A DNA stretch of 64,000 nt from Bacteroides timonensis (GTDB taxonomy: Bacteria; Bacteroidota; Bacteroidia; Bacteroidales; Bacteroidaceae). How positions within the stretch are numbered: the stretch's first letter is position 1; every line of letters starts with the position of its first letter. Below, piece after piece: positions 26,704-37,300 of this stretch. The position numbers and the translations under genes are program-made. The notes beneath the pieces are model-generated. The model was not told the DNA's origin. It was given only the letters and a program-made list of their open reading frames with translations, and did no database searches. The stretch spans positions 1 through 64,000 of the forward strand of contig NZ_CBVI010000090.1 in the NCBI RefSeq assembly GCF_000513195.1, written 5' to 3'.

Positions 26704-29700
26704 ATGAAGTTACGAAAAACACATTTATTATGGATACCTTTAGTGGTATGCCTATTTCTCGTAAATAGTGTAAATGTCATGGCGGCTATAGAGCAAGCCA
26801 TCCATGTGAAAGGGCAGGTTGTAGACTCTGCCGGTGAACCTGTGATTGGAGCCAATATCGTAGTAAAAGGTACTACTACCGGGGTGATTTCGGATATAGA
26901 CGGCAATTTTGCTATTGACGCTCCGAAGAATGCGGTACTGCTTATTTCCTTTATCGGATATAAGTCAGAAGAAGTGAAAGTGACAGGACCTTCGGTGAAA
27001 ATAGTGTTGAAGGATGATGCCGAGATGCTGAACGAAGTGGTAGTTGTCGGTTACGGTTCTCAAAAGAAATCAGACATAACGGGAGCTATGGTGAACGTAA
27101 AGAGCGAAGCGCTGCAACAAGCGCCTGTAGGAAACATCGGCGCGGCATTGCAAGGTCTTGCTGCCGGTGTGGATGTACAGATGGCAGGCGGAAATACGCA
27201 CCCGGGAGCTTCTCCGCAGATTCGTGTGCGTGGAGAGCGTTCGCTTAGTGGAAGAAATGATGTCTTGATCATTGTAGACGGAATCCCTTTCTCCGGCGGA
27301 CTGAACGAAATCAATAACGATGACGTAGAGAGCATCAGCGTACTGAAAGACGCTTCGGCAACAGCCATCTATGGTTCTCGCGGTGCCAACGGCGTACTTC
27401 TGATCACTACGAAACGTGGAAGCAAAGGGAAAATGAACGTCAGCTACAGCGGTTATTACGGTATCACGACTGCCATCAAGGAATATGACGTGATGAACAG
27501 TTCCGAATATATCCAACTGAAGAAATGGGCTACCTATAATGCCAATCCGGATGCCTACACCGGCATTGACGACCCGAATCTGATGCGCGTGGGGGATGTC
27601 TTCCGCGATCAGGAGGAGATGGAAGGCTATCTGGCAGGAAACGATACGGACTGGCAGGACTTGATATTCCGAAACGGCATGACGACGAATCATCAGGTGG
27701 CTATCAATGGCGGCAATGACCGTACTACGTACAGCGCTTCCGTAGGTTACTATAAAGGACAGAATAACTATGAGGCACACAGCTTCGAGCGTATGACGGC
27801 AAAGCTTTCTCTCGACACGGAGATAACCAGCTTCCTGAAAGTGGGTCTTTCTACCTTGAATACTTACATCATCAATAAAGGTCAGGACACCAATCCGATG
27901 GAAATGGCTTTGCGTGCTTCTCCTTTCACCACTCCGTACAAAGAAGACGGTTCTCTGCGCACTTACTTGCCCGGTAGCGGACAGAATGTATGGAACCCCT
28001 TATTAGATACGCAGAAGAACAGTGTAGTGGACGACCGTAAGAGCCTGTCTACCTTCACCACCGGTTATATCGACGTGAAGTTGCCTTTCGGCATCAAGTA
28101 TCGTTTCAACGGCGGTATCAACCTGAAATATTACTCAATCGGCCAATTCCAATCCACCAATACGACCAAACGTATGGGCGCCCTCGACTGGTCGTTCGGC
28201 GAATATCAGCACAGTGTAGACTATACGTTGGAGAATATCCTGACTTGGGATTACTCTTTCAACAATGTCCACAACTTCAACGTGACCGGATTGTTTTCCG
28301 CAGAAGAGAAGGAGTTCACCAAGAACAGCGTGTCTGGCAATGACTACTACGATGACAACATCCAGTATTACAATCCGGGACTTGCACAGGGCAACGTGAC
28401 CGGTGGCGGTGGCTACGAGAAATGGGGCCTGCTCTCTTACATGGGACGTCTGAACTATAACTATAAAGAGAAGTACCTGTTGACGGCAACCGTGAGATAC
28501 GACGGCTCGTCCCGCTTGGCAAAAGGTAACAAATGGCATGCGTTCCCTTCGGTTGCTTTGGGATGGAACCTGATGCGTGAGAACTTCATGCAGAATGTCA
28601 ATACGGACGTCCTTTCCGGCATGAAACTGAGAGCCAGCTGGGGTAATGTGGGCAGTACGGCTATCAATGCTTATCAGACGATGTCAATACTGGATACCGG
28701 CAGCAAGTACTTGTTGGGTACAGGCGGCGTAATGGGTGTTCGTCCGGGTACTGTGCCGGATAGCTCCCTGGGATGGGAAAACACCGAGACATGGAACGTA
28801 GGTGTAGACTTCGGCTTCCTGAACAACCGCATCACCGGTACTATCGAATGGTATCAACAGAATACTACGGACTTGTTGTTGGGTGTACATCTGCCTTCTA
28901 CTTCCGGTTACTCCAATTCTTACCTGACCAATCGCGGGGCTACCCGAAACCGTGGTCTGGAATTCAATGTGACTACAGTGAATATCGAAGGCGACGGACA
29001 GGACAAACTCTCTTGGTCAACCGACTTAAACATCTTCGGCAACCGTAACAAAATCATGGATCTTGGTGAAGGAGTAGAATTTGACAAAGATGCCGGATTC
29101 TTCTTGGGACAAGACAGCTATGTGATTTACTCATACGAGCACGACGGCCTGTGGCAGGATACTCCCGAAGACCGTGCATTGGCCGAGTCATTCGGCTACG
29201 CGACTTCCGGTGCCAATTCCGTAATCGGTACTGTCAAGATCAAAAACCACCATATCGATTATGAGGAAGACGGCGTCACTCCGAAAGCCAAACAGATTAT
29301 CAACGAAGATGACAAAGTATTCATCGGTCGCCGTGCCCCGAAGTTCGAGGGAGGTATCAACAACCGTTTTGCCTGGAAAGGCTTCGACCTTTCGTTCTTG
29401 TGGACATTCCGTTATGGTGGAACTATTACCTCGGATATGCATAACGGCTGGATGAATACTTTGCAGGGTGGTTACAACAACCTGAACGTGGATTACTGGA
29501 CGCCGGACAATACAACAGCCCGTTGGCCGAAACCCACTACCGCTACAATTTCTAACAAAGGATTGCTGGCCCGTTACGATGGCTCTTATCTGAAATTGAG
29601 AAACATCACATTAGGATATAATATTCCCAAGACATTCCTTTCCAAATTAAACGTGCAAACAGCCCGCATATATGCTACAGGCTCAAATCTCTTCACTTGG

Positions 29701-29814
29701 TTTAGCAAAGAGTACCGTAAAGATGGTGGCATAGATCCGGAGACTACAAGTTCCATCAACTTAAAGACTCCTCCTACCCGCACATTTGTGTTTGGCTTGA
29801 ATTTAACTTTCTAA
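26704..29814 (+). CDS. SusC-like TonB-dependent outer-membrane receptor
   Basis: The 1036-residue protein imports oligosaccharides across the outer membrane with energy from TonB. After a signal peptide (about residues 1-28, ending VNVMA) comes a CarboxypepD_reg domain (VKGQVVDSAGEPVIGANIVV; SDIDGNFAI), then the plug domain (EVVVVGYGSQKKSDITGA; DVESISVLKDASATAIYGSR) and a 22-strand barrel ending in the SusC-type FVFGLNLTF. Length is standard. It pairs with the SusD gene 23 bases downstream. The start at 26704 is the ATG that best fits the signal peptide. SusC and SusD are last in the operon rather than first. Confidence 0.96.
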   Translation: MKLRKTHLLWIPLVVCLFLVNSVNVMAAIEQAIHVKGQVVDSAGEPVIGANIVVKGTTTGVISDIDGNFAIDAPKNAVLLISFIGYKSEEVKVTGPSVKIVLKDDAEMLNEVVVVGYGSQKKSDITGAMVNVKSEALQQAPVGNIGAALQGLAAGVDVQMAGGNTHPGASPQIRVRGERSLSGRNDVLIIVDGIPFSGGLNEINNDDVESISVLKDASATAIYGSRGANGVLLITTKRGSKGKMNVSYSGYYGITTAIKEYDVMNSSEYIQLKKWATYNANPDAYTGIDDPNLMRVGDVFRDQEEMEGYLAGNDTDWQDLIFRNGMTTNHQVAINGGNDRTTYSASVGYYKGQNNYEAHSFERMTAKLSLDTEITSFLKVGLSTLNTYIINKGQDTNPMEMALRASPFTTPYKEDGSLRTYLPGSGQNVWNPLLDTQKNSVVDDRKSLSTFTTGYIDVKLPFGIKYRFNGGINLKYYSIGQFQSTNTTKRMGALDWSFGEYQHSVDYTLENILTWDYSFNNVHNFNVTGLFSAEEKEFTKNSVSGNDYYDDNIQYYNPGLAQGNVTGGGGYEKWGLLSYMGRLNYNYKEKYLLTATVRYDGSSRLAKGNKWHAFPSVALGWNLMRENFMQNVNTDVLSGMKLRASWGNVGSTAINAYQTMSILDTGSKYLLGTGGVMGVRPGTVPDSSLGWENTETWNVGVDFGFLNNRITGTIEWYQQNTTDLLLGVHLPSTSGYSNSYLTNRGATRNRGLEFNVTTVNIEGDGQDKLSWSTDLNIFGNRNKIMDLGEGVEFDKDAGFFLGQDSYVIYSYEHDGLWQDTPEDRALAESFGYATSGANSVIGTVKIKNHHIDYEEDGVTPKAKQIINEDDKVFIGRRAPKFEGGINNRFAWKGFDLSFLWTFRYGGTITSDMHNGWMNTLQGGYNNLNVDYWTPDNTTARWPKPTTATISNKGLLARYDGSYLKLRNITLGYNIPKTFLSKLNVQTARIYATGSNLFTWFSKEYRKDGGIDPETTSSINLKTPPTRTFVFGLNLTF

Positions 29815-29837
29815 ATTAGTAATTGAATAATAGCAGA

Positions 29838-31652
29838 ATGAATATGAAAAAGATATTATCAACACTTGCCTTGTCATCACTTGTTTTGTTGGCAACCGGT
29901 TGTTCCGATTTTCTGGAGGAAGAGAATCACTCGAATGTAATGCAGGATTTCATGGCAACACCTTCCGGCTTTGGCATGGCCCTAAACTCTGTTTATGCCA
30001 ATGTACGTTCCACTTATAGTGCCGAAGAAGGCATTCACGGATTAATGAATCCGGGCACGGACGAATTGAAGAACAACATCGGAGGAAGCAACCGTTGCGC
30101 CGATCTTGCAAACTACGATTTAGAGAAATATAATGCAAACAATGAATACCCAAGGAAGTTGTGGAACGATGCCTATATCCACATCAACACCTTGAACTAT
30201 ATGATTGAAAATGCTGATAAAGTAGACATTACCACCACTGTGCTGACTGCTGCACAGCGTGACCAGTACTTAGGTGAAGCTTATTTTATGCGAGCTTATA
30301 ATTACTTTCATTTGGTGGAACAATTCGGTGACGTTACACTGACTACCACCTATAATGCATCCCCAAGTACTTCGGCCGAACGCCATGATATGGTGCGTGT
30401 TTATGAAGAGGTCATTATCCCTGATTTATTGAATGCCATCAGGCTCTGTTCACCCAGTCCGCAACTCAATAATCTGGAGTCAGGCCGCGCTTCTGCCGCA
30501 GCTGCCCGCCACCTGTTGTCACGCGTTTATCTGACATTAGCCTGGGTATTCGATAAAGATCCTGCCAATCCATCTTATAAAGGAAATACGCAGACGAAGT
30601 ACTATAACACCACCAAGGCTAAGGAATATTATCAGAAAGCGTTTGATATGGCAACCGGATTAATCACGGATGCCCCTTCTTTGGGATTGAAGCTGATGGA
30701 CAATTATGCAGATGTTTTTGATGAAGCCAATGATGCCCCTTCCGGCAAGAACAAGGAAGAACTGTTTGTAGCCCGTATGGACTGGGATGATGACAACACT
30801 TTTGGCGGACGCAGCACGCTGAATCATTACTTTGTGAATGGTTATGACCAGTATTTGGGTGAGCGTAACATCAATGACGGACGTTGTTACTCTTGGATTA
30901 ATCCTACCGGCTATACCTATAATGCTTTCAACAACCGTGATAAAGATACACGTTATAAAGCAACTTTCCAGACAGTGTGGTATGCCACTAAAACGCAAAA
31001 AGGTGGTGTTGTCAATTATGTCATTGACGGCAAGGACGAAAGCTTCAACTGGGACTATACCGTTGTTGGCGATACTGCCATGTACTATCCGGGATATTAT
31101 ATGTCTGCTGAAGAAATCAGAGCTAAAACCCAGAATCGTGAAGGTAATCACTATCTGATTTTTACCCCTGACGCTTACAATGGTCGTGCCATTTTCCCCA
31201 CTATCATGAAGTTCCTGGACAGAACGCGTGCTATTCCCAATGACAATACAGATCGTTCTTACATCATTTATCGTTTAGCCGAAACTTATTTGCTGGCTGC
31301 TGAGGCCGCTTTCAAATTGGGTGATAATACGAATGCAGCTAAATATATAAATGTGATTAGAGAGCGTGCCCGTGATAAGCAAATCGGTGAAATTGGTGCA
31401 TTGGACATCGCTCCAAGTGATGTTACGCTCGACTTCATCCTTGAAGAACGTACCCGTGAGTTGCTTGCAGAACATTGCCGATGGGCAGATTTAGTTCGTA
31501 CCGGAACATTGATTGACCGTGTGCGCAAGTATGACGATGGTAAAGCCAATACGAATATTACGGAAGACAGACATTGGTTACGTCCTGTTCCACAACAAAT
31601 GATTGACCGTGTGACGACCGGCGAACGTTATCCACAGAATCAAGGATGGTGA
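29838..31652 (+). CDS. SusD/RagB-like surface glycan-binding lipoprotein
   Basis: SusD proteins sit over the SusC barrel and capture glycans. The 604-residue protein has a lipobox (LLATGCSDF, Cys22) followed by acidic residues, which favours surface export. TPR-like helices include YLGEAYFMRAYNYFHLVEQFGDV, the classic SusD stretch, and the C-terminal RND region (YIIYRLAETYLLAAEAAFKL; LDFILEERTRELLAEHCRWADLVRTG). The start was set at the ATG at 29838; 29844 is equally possible, and a TTG at 29823 is less likely. A strong terminator at 31745 ends the operon. Confidence 0.95.
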   Translation: MNMKKILSTLALSSLVLLATGCSDFLEEENHSNVMQDFMATPSGFGMALNSVYANVRSTYSAEEGIHGLMNPGTDELKNNIGGSNRCADLANYDLEKYNANNEYPRKLWNDAYIHINTLNYMIENADKVDITTTVLTAAQRDQYLGEAYFMRAYNYFHLVEQFGDVTLTTTYNASPSTSAERHDMVRVYEEVIIPDLLNAIRLCSPSPQLNNLESGRASAAAARHLLSRVYLTLAWVFDKDPANPSYKGNTQTKYYNTTKAKEYYQKAFDMATGLITDAPSLGLKLMDNYADVFDEANDAPSGKNKEELFVARMDWDDDNTFGGRSTLNHYFVNGYDQYLGERNINDGRCYSWINPTGYTYNAFNNRDKDTRYKATFQTVWYATKTQKGGVVNYVIDGKDESFNWDYTVVGDTAMYYPGYYMSAEEIRAKTQNREGNHYLIFTPDAYNGRAIFPTIMKFLDRTRAIPNDNTDRSYIIYRLAETYLLAAEAAFKLGDNTNAAKYINVIRERARDKQIGEIGALDIAPSDVTLDFILEERTRELLAEHCRWADLVRTGTLIDRVRKYDDGKANTNITEDRHWLRPVPQQMIDRVTTGERYPQNQGW

Positions 31653-31744
31653 TAGGTTTTTGACACTTTGTATTTCCCATCCCCCGAGAATGCGTTATTT
31701 GCGCACCAGGGCACAGTAGGACAGAAATACGCGATTAAAAAAGT

Positions 31745-31777
31745 ATATCCGGCTGATGCACAGCCGGATATCTTTTT
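31745..31777 (+). terminator. terminator of the PUL 1 operon
   Basis: A perfect 10-bp stem (ATATCCGGCT at 31745-31754, AGCCGGATAT at 31762-31771), 7-base loop, then CTTTTT. Confidence 0.85.
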
Positions 31778-31836
31778 ATACACATCGCTAAAAAAGTAGA
31801 AGCATCTCCTATTTCTACAAAATGAAGGTGCTTTTC

Positions 31837-31990
31837 GTTGGAAAAGGATGCCGTTCGTGCAGGATATAGACTTCCAAGGTGCAGGACATATAGACCCAGC
31901 GCGCTGGATATAAGCGTTGACAAGTTGGATATAAAGTACCGACAGATTGGATATATAGTTCTTGCAAACAGAATATCAACATCTGAAAAA
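31837..31990. repeat. degenerate tandem array with a period of about 22 bp (6-7 units)
   Basis: The word GGATATA (or GGACATATA) recurs at 31862, 31883, 31906, 31927 and 31949, spaced 21, 23, 21 and 22 bases. Aligned units start GCAGGATATA, GCAGGACATA, GCTGGATATA, GTTGGATATA and ATTGGATATA, with unrelated second halves. A weaker unit (GTTGGAAAAGGATG) precedes them, and one (ACAGAATATC) follows. It lies in the 676-base gap 31653-32328, which otherwise holds a terminator, one hairpin and the promoter of the next gene. The period matches that of the array at 15793-16078, but the repeated word is different. Confidence 0.65.
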
Positions 31991-32085
31991 CAGCATACGA
32001 AATAGCTGCATTTACAGGCATTATCCGGCACATGTAACTCCTTATTTCATGTTTTCAAAAAAGGCTCGTGTTAGCAAAAGAAGAG

Positions 32086-32120
32086 AAATGGCGTCTTTCT
32101 GCAAAAGGAAGACGCCATTT
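32086..32120. other. 12-bp perfect hairpin
   Basis: AAATGGCGTCTT (32086-32097) pairs with AAGACGCCATTT (32109-32120), with an 11-base loop. GCAAAAG with AAGA occurs as a direct repeat near each arm. The following T run is too short for a standard terminator. Its role is unknown. Confidence 0.6.
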
Positions 32121-32269
32121 TAGTAACAAGTGGAAGGCCTGCACAGTCTATCTATCAACCTATACCGGGATATTACGGAATGCCGAGGCATGCAGTGCCC
32201 AAAAGATAAACCTGAAGTACTTCATAAAATATGTAGTTAGAAACGCATCGTCCCTATAAGAACTTTTGT

Positions 32270-32277
32270 TATCTTTG
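32270..32277 (+). promoter_or_regulatory. -7 promoter element of the AAA-ATPase/nuclease gene
   Basis: TATCTTTG matches TAnnTTTG and lies 51 bases before the ATG at 32329. An AGGAGG-type stretch (AAGGAGGACAGG) precedes the start codon. Confidence 0.65.
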
Positions 32278-32328
32278 TATCGTTGTGTTACAAGGTAACA
32301 GATTAAAAAACAATAAGGAGGACAGGAA

Positions 32329-34089
32329 ATGAATCCATTGGACTATATAGTACAGGACAGGAAAAGACTTCCCTACGGAATGATGAACTTTGCAGATATT
32401 CGCTGCGACAACTATTATTATGTAGATAAAACCCGCTTCATCCCCATGATAGAGCAGGCAGACCGTTTCTTCTTCTTCATCCGTCCACGACGCTTTGGCA
32501 AGAGTCTGACACTGAATATCCTGCAACACTATTATGACGTGAGTACCCGCGATAAGTTTGACGATCTTTTTGGTGACCTCTACATCGGGCAACACCCCAC
32601 GTCTGACCGCAACAGCTACTTAGTGCTCTATCTCAACTTTTCCGGCATCAATGCCGAACTAAATGATTACCGCAAAGGATTGGATGAGCACTGCGGCACA
32701 ACCATCGAGAGCTTTTGCAAGAAATATGCCGATCTCCTCCCCCCGGAGACATGGGAAGAACTGCATACCAAAAACGGAGCTGTAGCGCAACTGGAATTCC
32801 TCTACCAAGTATGTGAACGCGCCGGACAGAAAATGTACCTTTTCATCGACGAATACGACCATTTCACCAACGCCATCCTTTCCAATCCCGAAAGTTTACG
32901 CCGATACACTGACGAGACGCATGGCGAAGGTTATCTGCGTAATCTATTTAACAAAGTGAAGGCAGGAACCTATTCCAGCATCAAGCGCTGCTTCATCACC
33001 GGCGTAAGCCCTGTGACGATGGACGACCTGACCAGCGGATTCAACATTGGTACCAACTACTCACTCTCATCGAAATTCAACCAGTTGATGGGTTTCACTG
33101 AAGAAGAAGTGCGCGAAATGCTTAACTATTACTCTACAAACAGTCCTTTCCGCCACACCGTGAACGAATTGATAGAGATAATGAAACCTTGGTATGACAA
33201 TTACTGTTTTGCGCAGGATTGTTATGGCGAAACCACGATGTACAACTCCAATATGGTGCTTTATTTCGTAAAAAACTACATTGATAATGGTAAAGTGCCG
33301 CAAAACATGATAGAGAGCAACATCCGCATCGACTATGAGAAGTTGCGCATGCTCATCCGCAAGGACAAGGAATTTGCCCACGATGCCTCCATCATCCAGA
33401 CTTTAGTGAGCCAAGGTTATATCACCGGTGACCTGAAGGATGGTTTCCCTGCCGTCAGCATCACCAATCCCGATAATTTCGTAAGCCTGCTCTACTACTT
33501 CGGAATGCTCACCATCAGCGGAATGCACGAAGGAAAAACCAAACTGACCATTCCCAATATGGTGGTGCAGGAACAACTCTACACCTATCTGCTGAATACT
33601 TATAATGATGCCGACCTCAGCTTCAGCAGCTATGAAAAGAGCGAACTATCCAGTGCACTGGCCTATCGGGGTGATTGGCAGTCCTACTTCGGCTACATTG
33701 CCGACTGTCTGAAGCGTTATGCCTCACAGCGTGACAAGCAGAAGGGCGAGTTCTTTGTCCACGGCTTCACCCTTGCCATGACTGCTCAGAATCGCTTCTA
33801 CCGTCCCATTTCCGAACAGGACACACAGGCAGGATACGTCGATATCTTCCTCTGTCCGATGCTGGAGATTTACTCCGACATGACGCACAGTTACATCGTG
33901 GAGTTGAAGTATGCCAAGTACAAAGACCCCGAAAACCGCGTGGAAGAACTGCGCCGGGAAGCCATTGCCCAAGCCAACCACTACGCCGACACGGACACAG
34001 TGAAACGCGCCATCGGCAACACCCGGCTGCACAAGGTTGTAGTAGTATATAAAGGGATGGAAATGCGGGTGTGCGAGGAAGTGATCTGA
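32329..34089 (+). CDS. AAA-ATPase_like / PD-(D/E)XK nuclease family protein
   Basis: This 586-residue cytoplasmic protein belongs to a multi-copy Bacteroidetes family with an N-terminal AAA-ATPase_like domain and a C-terminal PD-(D/E)XK domain. The N-terminus has YYVDKTRFIPMIEQ and the P-loop RPRRFGKSLTLNIL; LFIDEYD is the Walker B. The C-terminus has GYVDIFLCP (D505) and IVELKYAK (E525, K527), the conserved D and ExK of the nuclease fold. Its function in the cell is not established; proposals include mobile-element or defence roles. It has its own promoter and terminator, so it is an independent unit inserted between PUL 1 and its likely regulator. Confidence 0.88.
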   Translation: MNPLDYIVQDRKRLPYGMMNFADIRCDNYYYVDKTRFIPMIEQADRFFFFIRPRRFGKSLTLNILQHYYDVSTRDKFDDLFGDLYIGQHPTSDRNSYLVLYLNFSGINAELNDYRKGLDEHCGTTIESFCKKYADLLPPETWEELHTKNGAVAQLEFLYQVCERAGQKMYLFIDEYDHFTNAILSNPESLRRYTDETHGEGYLRNLFNKVKAGTYSSIKRCFITGVSPVTMDDLTSGFNIGTNYSLSSKFNQLMGFTEEEVREMLNYYSTNSPFRHTVNELIEIMKPWYDNYCFAQDCYGETTMYNSNMVLYFVKNYIDNGKVPQNMIESNIRIDYEKLRMLIRKDKEFAHDASIIQTLVSQGYITGDLKDGFPAVSITNPDNFVSLLYYFGMLTISGMHEGKTKLTIPNMVVQEQLYTYLLNTYNDADLSFSSYEKSELSSALAYRGDWQSYFGYIADCLKRYASQRDKQKGEFFVHGFTLAMTAQNRFYRPISEQDTQAGYVDIFLCPMLEIYSDMTHSYIVELKYAKYKDPENRVEELRREAIAQANHYADTDTVKRAIGNTRLHKVVVVYKGMEMRVCEEVI

Positions 34090-34178
34090 TTCACCTAAAA
34101 GAACTTCCTTGTCTTTCAGACGGCAGTTTCAGTGGAAAAGCCAATGAATGAGGCAACAATGAAAGATGAAAGAGCCTT

Positions 34179-34218
34179 GCAGATAATTAGTGCATACTGA
34201 ATTATCTGCTTTTCTTTT
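34179..34218 (+). terminator. terminator after the AAA-ATPase/nuclease gene
   Basis: A perfect 10-bp stem (GCAGATAATT at 34179-34188, AATTATCTGC at 34200-34209) with an 11-base loop, followed by TTTTCTTTT. Confidence 0.8.
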
Positions 34219-34320
34219 AATTGTCACAAAAAAAGATATATGGCTGTAAAACGCACAAAAAAGTCAGAAAAGTATTACTCTTTTTTCTATGCTTCCCAGC
34301 CGTATCCTACCATAATTCTC

Positions 34321-34328
34321 TATCTTTG
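34321..34328 (+). promoter_or_regulatory. -7 promoter element of HTCS1
   Basis: TATCTTTG matches TAnnTTTG and lies 28 bases before the ATG at 34357. Confidence 0.65.
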
Positions 34329-34356
34329 CAATACCTAATTAGTCCGATATACAGAT

Positions 34357-37300
34357 ATGAAAAACAGACACTATTTCCCCCAAGTTTCACTGTTTATTTG
34401 CATCTTATGCTGCTTTCCGCATTTGATTCATGCATACAGTCTGCGGCAATTTTCAAACAAAAACGGCTTATCCAACAGTGCTATCTTATCCCTTTACCAG
34501 GATCATCAGGGAGTTATCTGGATCGGTTCATGTGATGGTCTGAATATTTTCGACGGCACCAATATCCATGTATATAATCCTGTCAACCCGACGAAAGCCC
34601 CATTATCCGGAAACCTGATTAACGACATCATGGAGACTGAAAAGGATGTATTATGGATACAGACCAACTATGGACTGGATCGTCTGGATACCAAACTCCA
34701 GACATCTAAAAGCTTTACGGAGTTCAAAGACAAGAACTATATGGCAAAAAGCAGGGATAATGACCTCTTCATTGTAAAAGACGACGGATATATCTATTAC
34801 TATCAACCGGAAAAGCAACTCTTCCAAAAATTGGAAGTAGCTCAAATAGCATTCGGACACGTATTATCCACTATCATCGACAAAAACAATATTCTATGGG
34901 TATTCACTTCGAATAATGACACCCGCAGCTATCAGATAAACAAGAATAAAGAAGGAATAACCCTCACCCCCAGCAATCTTTTCAAGCACCCCGAACAGTT
35001 ATTATGGGCATTCGCAGAAGAAGATCTGGCCTATTTCATCGATAAAACCTACTCACTCTATGAATATGACTTCGGCAATCAACAGCAATACTTTATTGCA
35101 GATCTCAAAGCAGAAGTCGAAACTCGCGGAGAAGTTTCTTCCATCATCAAACAACAAAACGACTATTACATTGGCTTCAAAAGCAGCGGATTGATCGTAT
35201 TGAAATATATGTCCGATCAGAAAATAAAATACCAGATACAAGATACGGAAATCCATTCCGGCATCTTCTGTCTGATGAAGGACAAATATCAAGATATTGT
35301 TTGGATAGGAACAGACGGACAAGGGGTATACATGTATTTCAATGATGCTTTCTCCATTACCAATACACTGCTGGATACTCCTGTATACCAGATAAACAAC
35401 CCCGTACGTACCGTTTACTACGATGAGGAACAAACCTTATGGATAGGAACCAAAGGAGGAGGTATATTGCGTATCAGGAATTATTCTCCGGAAACCAATG
35501 CAGCAGTTTCTTTCGACCGGATCTCCATCAGCAACAGTACCTTAACCGACAACACCGTCTATTGCTTTGCCCCCGGTTCTGCGAACAGGCTATGGATTGG
35601 AACGGAAAACGGGCTTAACTACTATTCATACCAGAATAAACAGCTGAAAGCGTTTACAGTGATAGCCGATGGAAAGAAGGTGAAATATGTACACTCCATC
35701 AACGAATTAAATGATACCACTTTATGGGTATCCACTGTAGGTGAAGGTATCGTAAAAGTTATTTTGGATAAAGCCGGTAGCTCTCCTTCCGTTAAATCGG
35801 CTACCAGAATTGTTCTGGATGACGGGCGTATGGCTTCCAATTATTTCTTTACCTCCTTCCAGGAGAATGATTCTATCCTTTGGTTCGGTAATCGTGGTTA
35901 TGGAGCCTACCGGCTCAATGTCGAAACCGAACAGCTAACTCCATACAGGTTTGATAATGTAGTGAACAGTCAGACGGCCAATGATATTTTCGCCATTTAT
36001 AAAAATGAGAAAGGATATTGGCTGGGAACCAGCTCCGGACTACTTCACTTCAATGAAGATTACTCACATTATCATGACAGGGCTGACCTTTTCTCAAACA
36101 ACACAGTACATGGCATTTTGGAAGACCAGCAAAATAACCTTTGGATCAGCACGAATCAAGGACTGGTAAGGTTCAACCCTAAAACCAATACCGGGCAGAC
36201 TTACGACCGGGAAAACGGACTGGAAGTCACTGAATTCAGTGATGGAGCTTTCTATAAAGACTTGCGGACCGAAACTTTGTTCTTCGGAGGGACAAACGGA
36301 TTTGTTACCGTCAAGCCTAACGCTTATATTATGGCAGACTATATGCCTCAAATAAACCTGAAGGGATTATCTATCTTCGGAAAAGAATACAATATTCATG
36401 ATTTTCTTCACGACAAGAAAGGAAAGAAGATACTTCAGCTGGATTATAGCCAGAACTTCTTCTGTATCGACTTTATGGCAATAGATTATATAAATGGTAA
36501 CAATTACTCTTATTCTTACAAATTGGACGAAGTAAGCAGCCAGTGGATAGAAAGTGGAATATCGGCCAGCGCCATCTTCTCCAATCTTGCACCCGGACAA
36601 TATACCTTGTTAGTGAAATACAAGAATAACATGAATGGAAAAGAGTGCGAACCGCAGAAACTTCTGATTCAGATTACTCCTCCCTGGTATTTAAGTAACT
36701 GGGCGTATATTCTCTATTTCATATTAACCGCTTTGTTCTGCATTCTTGCTGTTTACAGGATAGTTCATCAATACCGCCGGAAGCAACACCGCATGATTGA
36801 GAAATTGAACCGGGAAAAGAAAGAAGAAGTCTATGAGTCCAAGCTGCGCTTCTTTACCAACATCACGCATGAATTCTGTACGCCGCTGACGCTGATTTAT
36901 GGTCCGTGCGAAAAGATACTTGCCTACCCGCAATCTGATTCGTATATCCGCAAATACGGGAAGATGATACAGCAGAATACAGAAAAACTGAATGGCTTGA
37001 TTCTGGAACTGCTGGAATTCCGCAGGCTGGAAACCGGTCATAAAGTGCTTTCTATCCAAAGATTATCCGTATCGGACAAACTCCGGAACATAGCGGAATC
37101 CTTCTGTGAATTGGCTGAAAATAAGAATCTGAACTATCGGTTGGATATTGAACCGGACATTGAATGGAACACGGATATCAGCTGTTTCAGTAAGATCGTA
37201 AATAACCTGATCTCAAATGCTTTCAAATATACTCCGGAAGAAGGGAATATCACCATCGGCCTGAAAGTAGAAAACCAGCTTCTAACCCTTAATATATCCA

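Noticed and set aside
31653-32328. Small open frames on both strands in the gap after PUL 1
   Set aside because: They are short, overlap each other, and coincide with the 22-bp array and a hairpin; no domain is visible.
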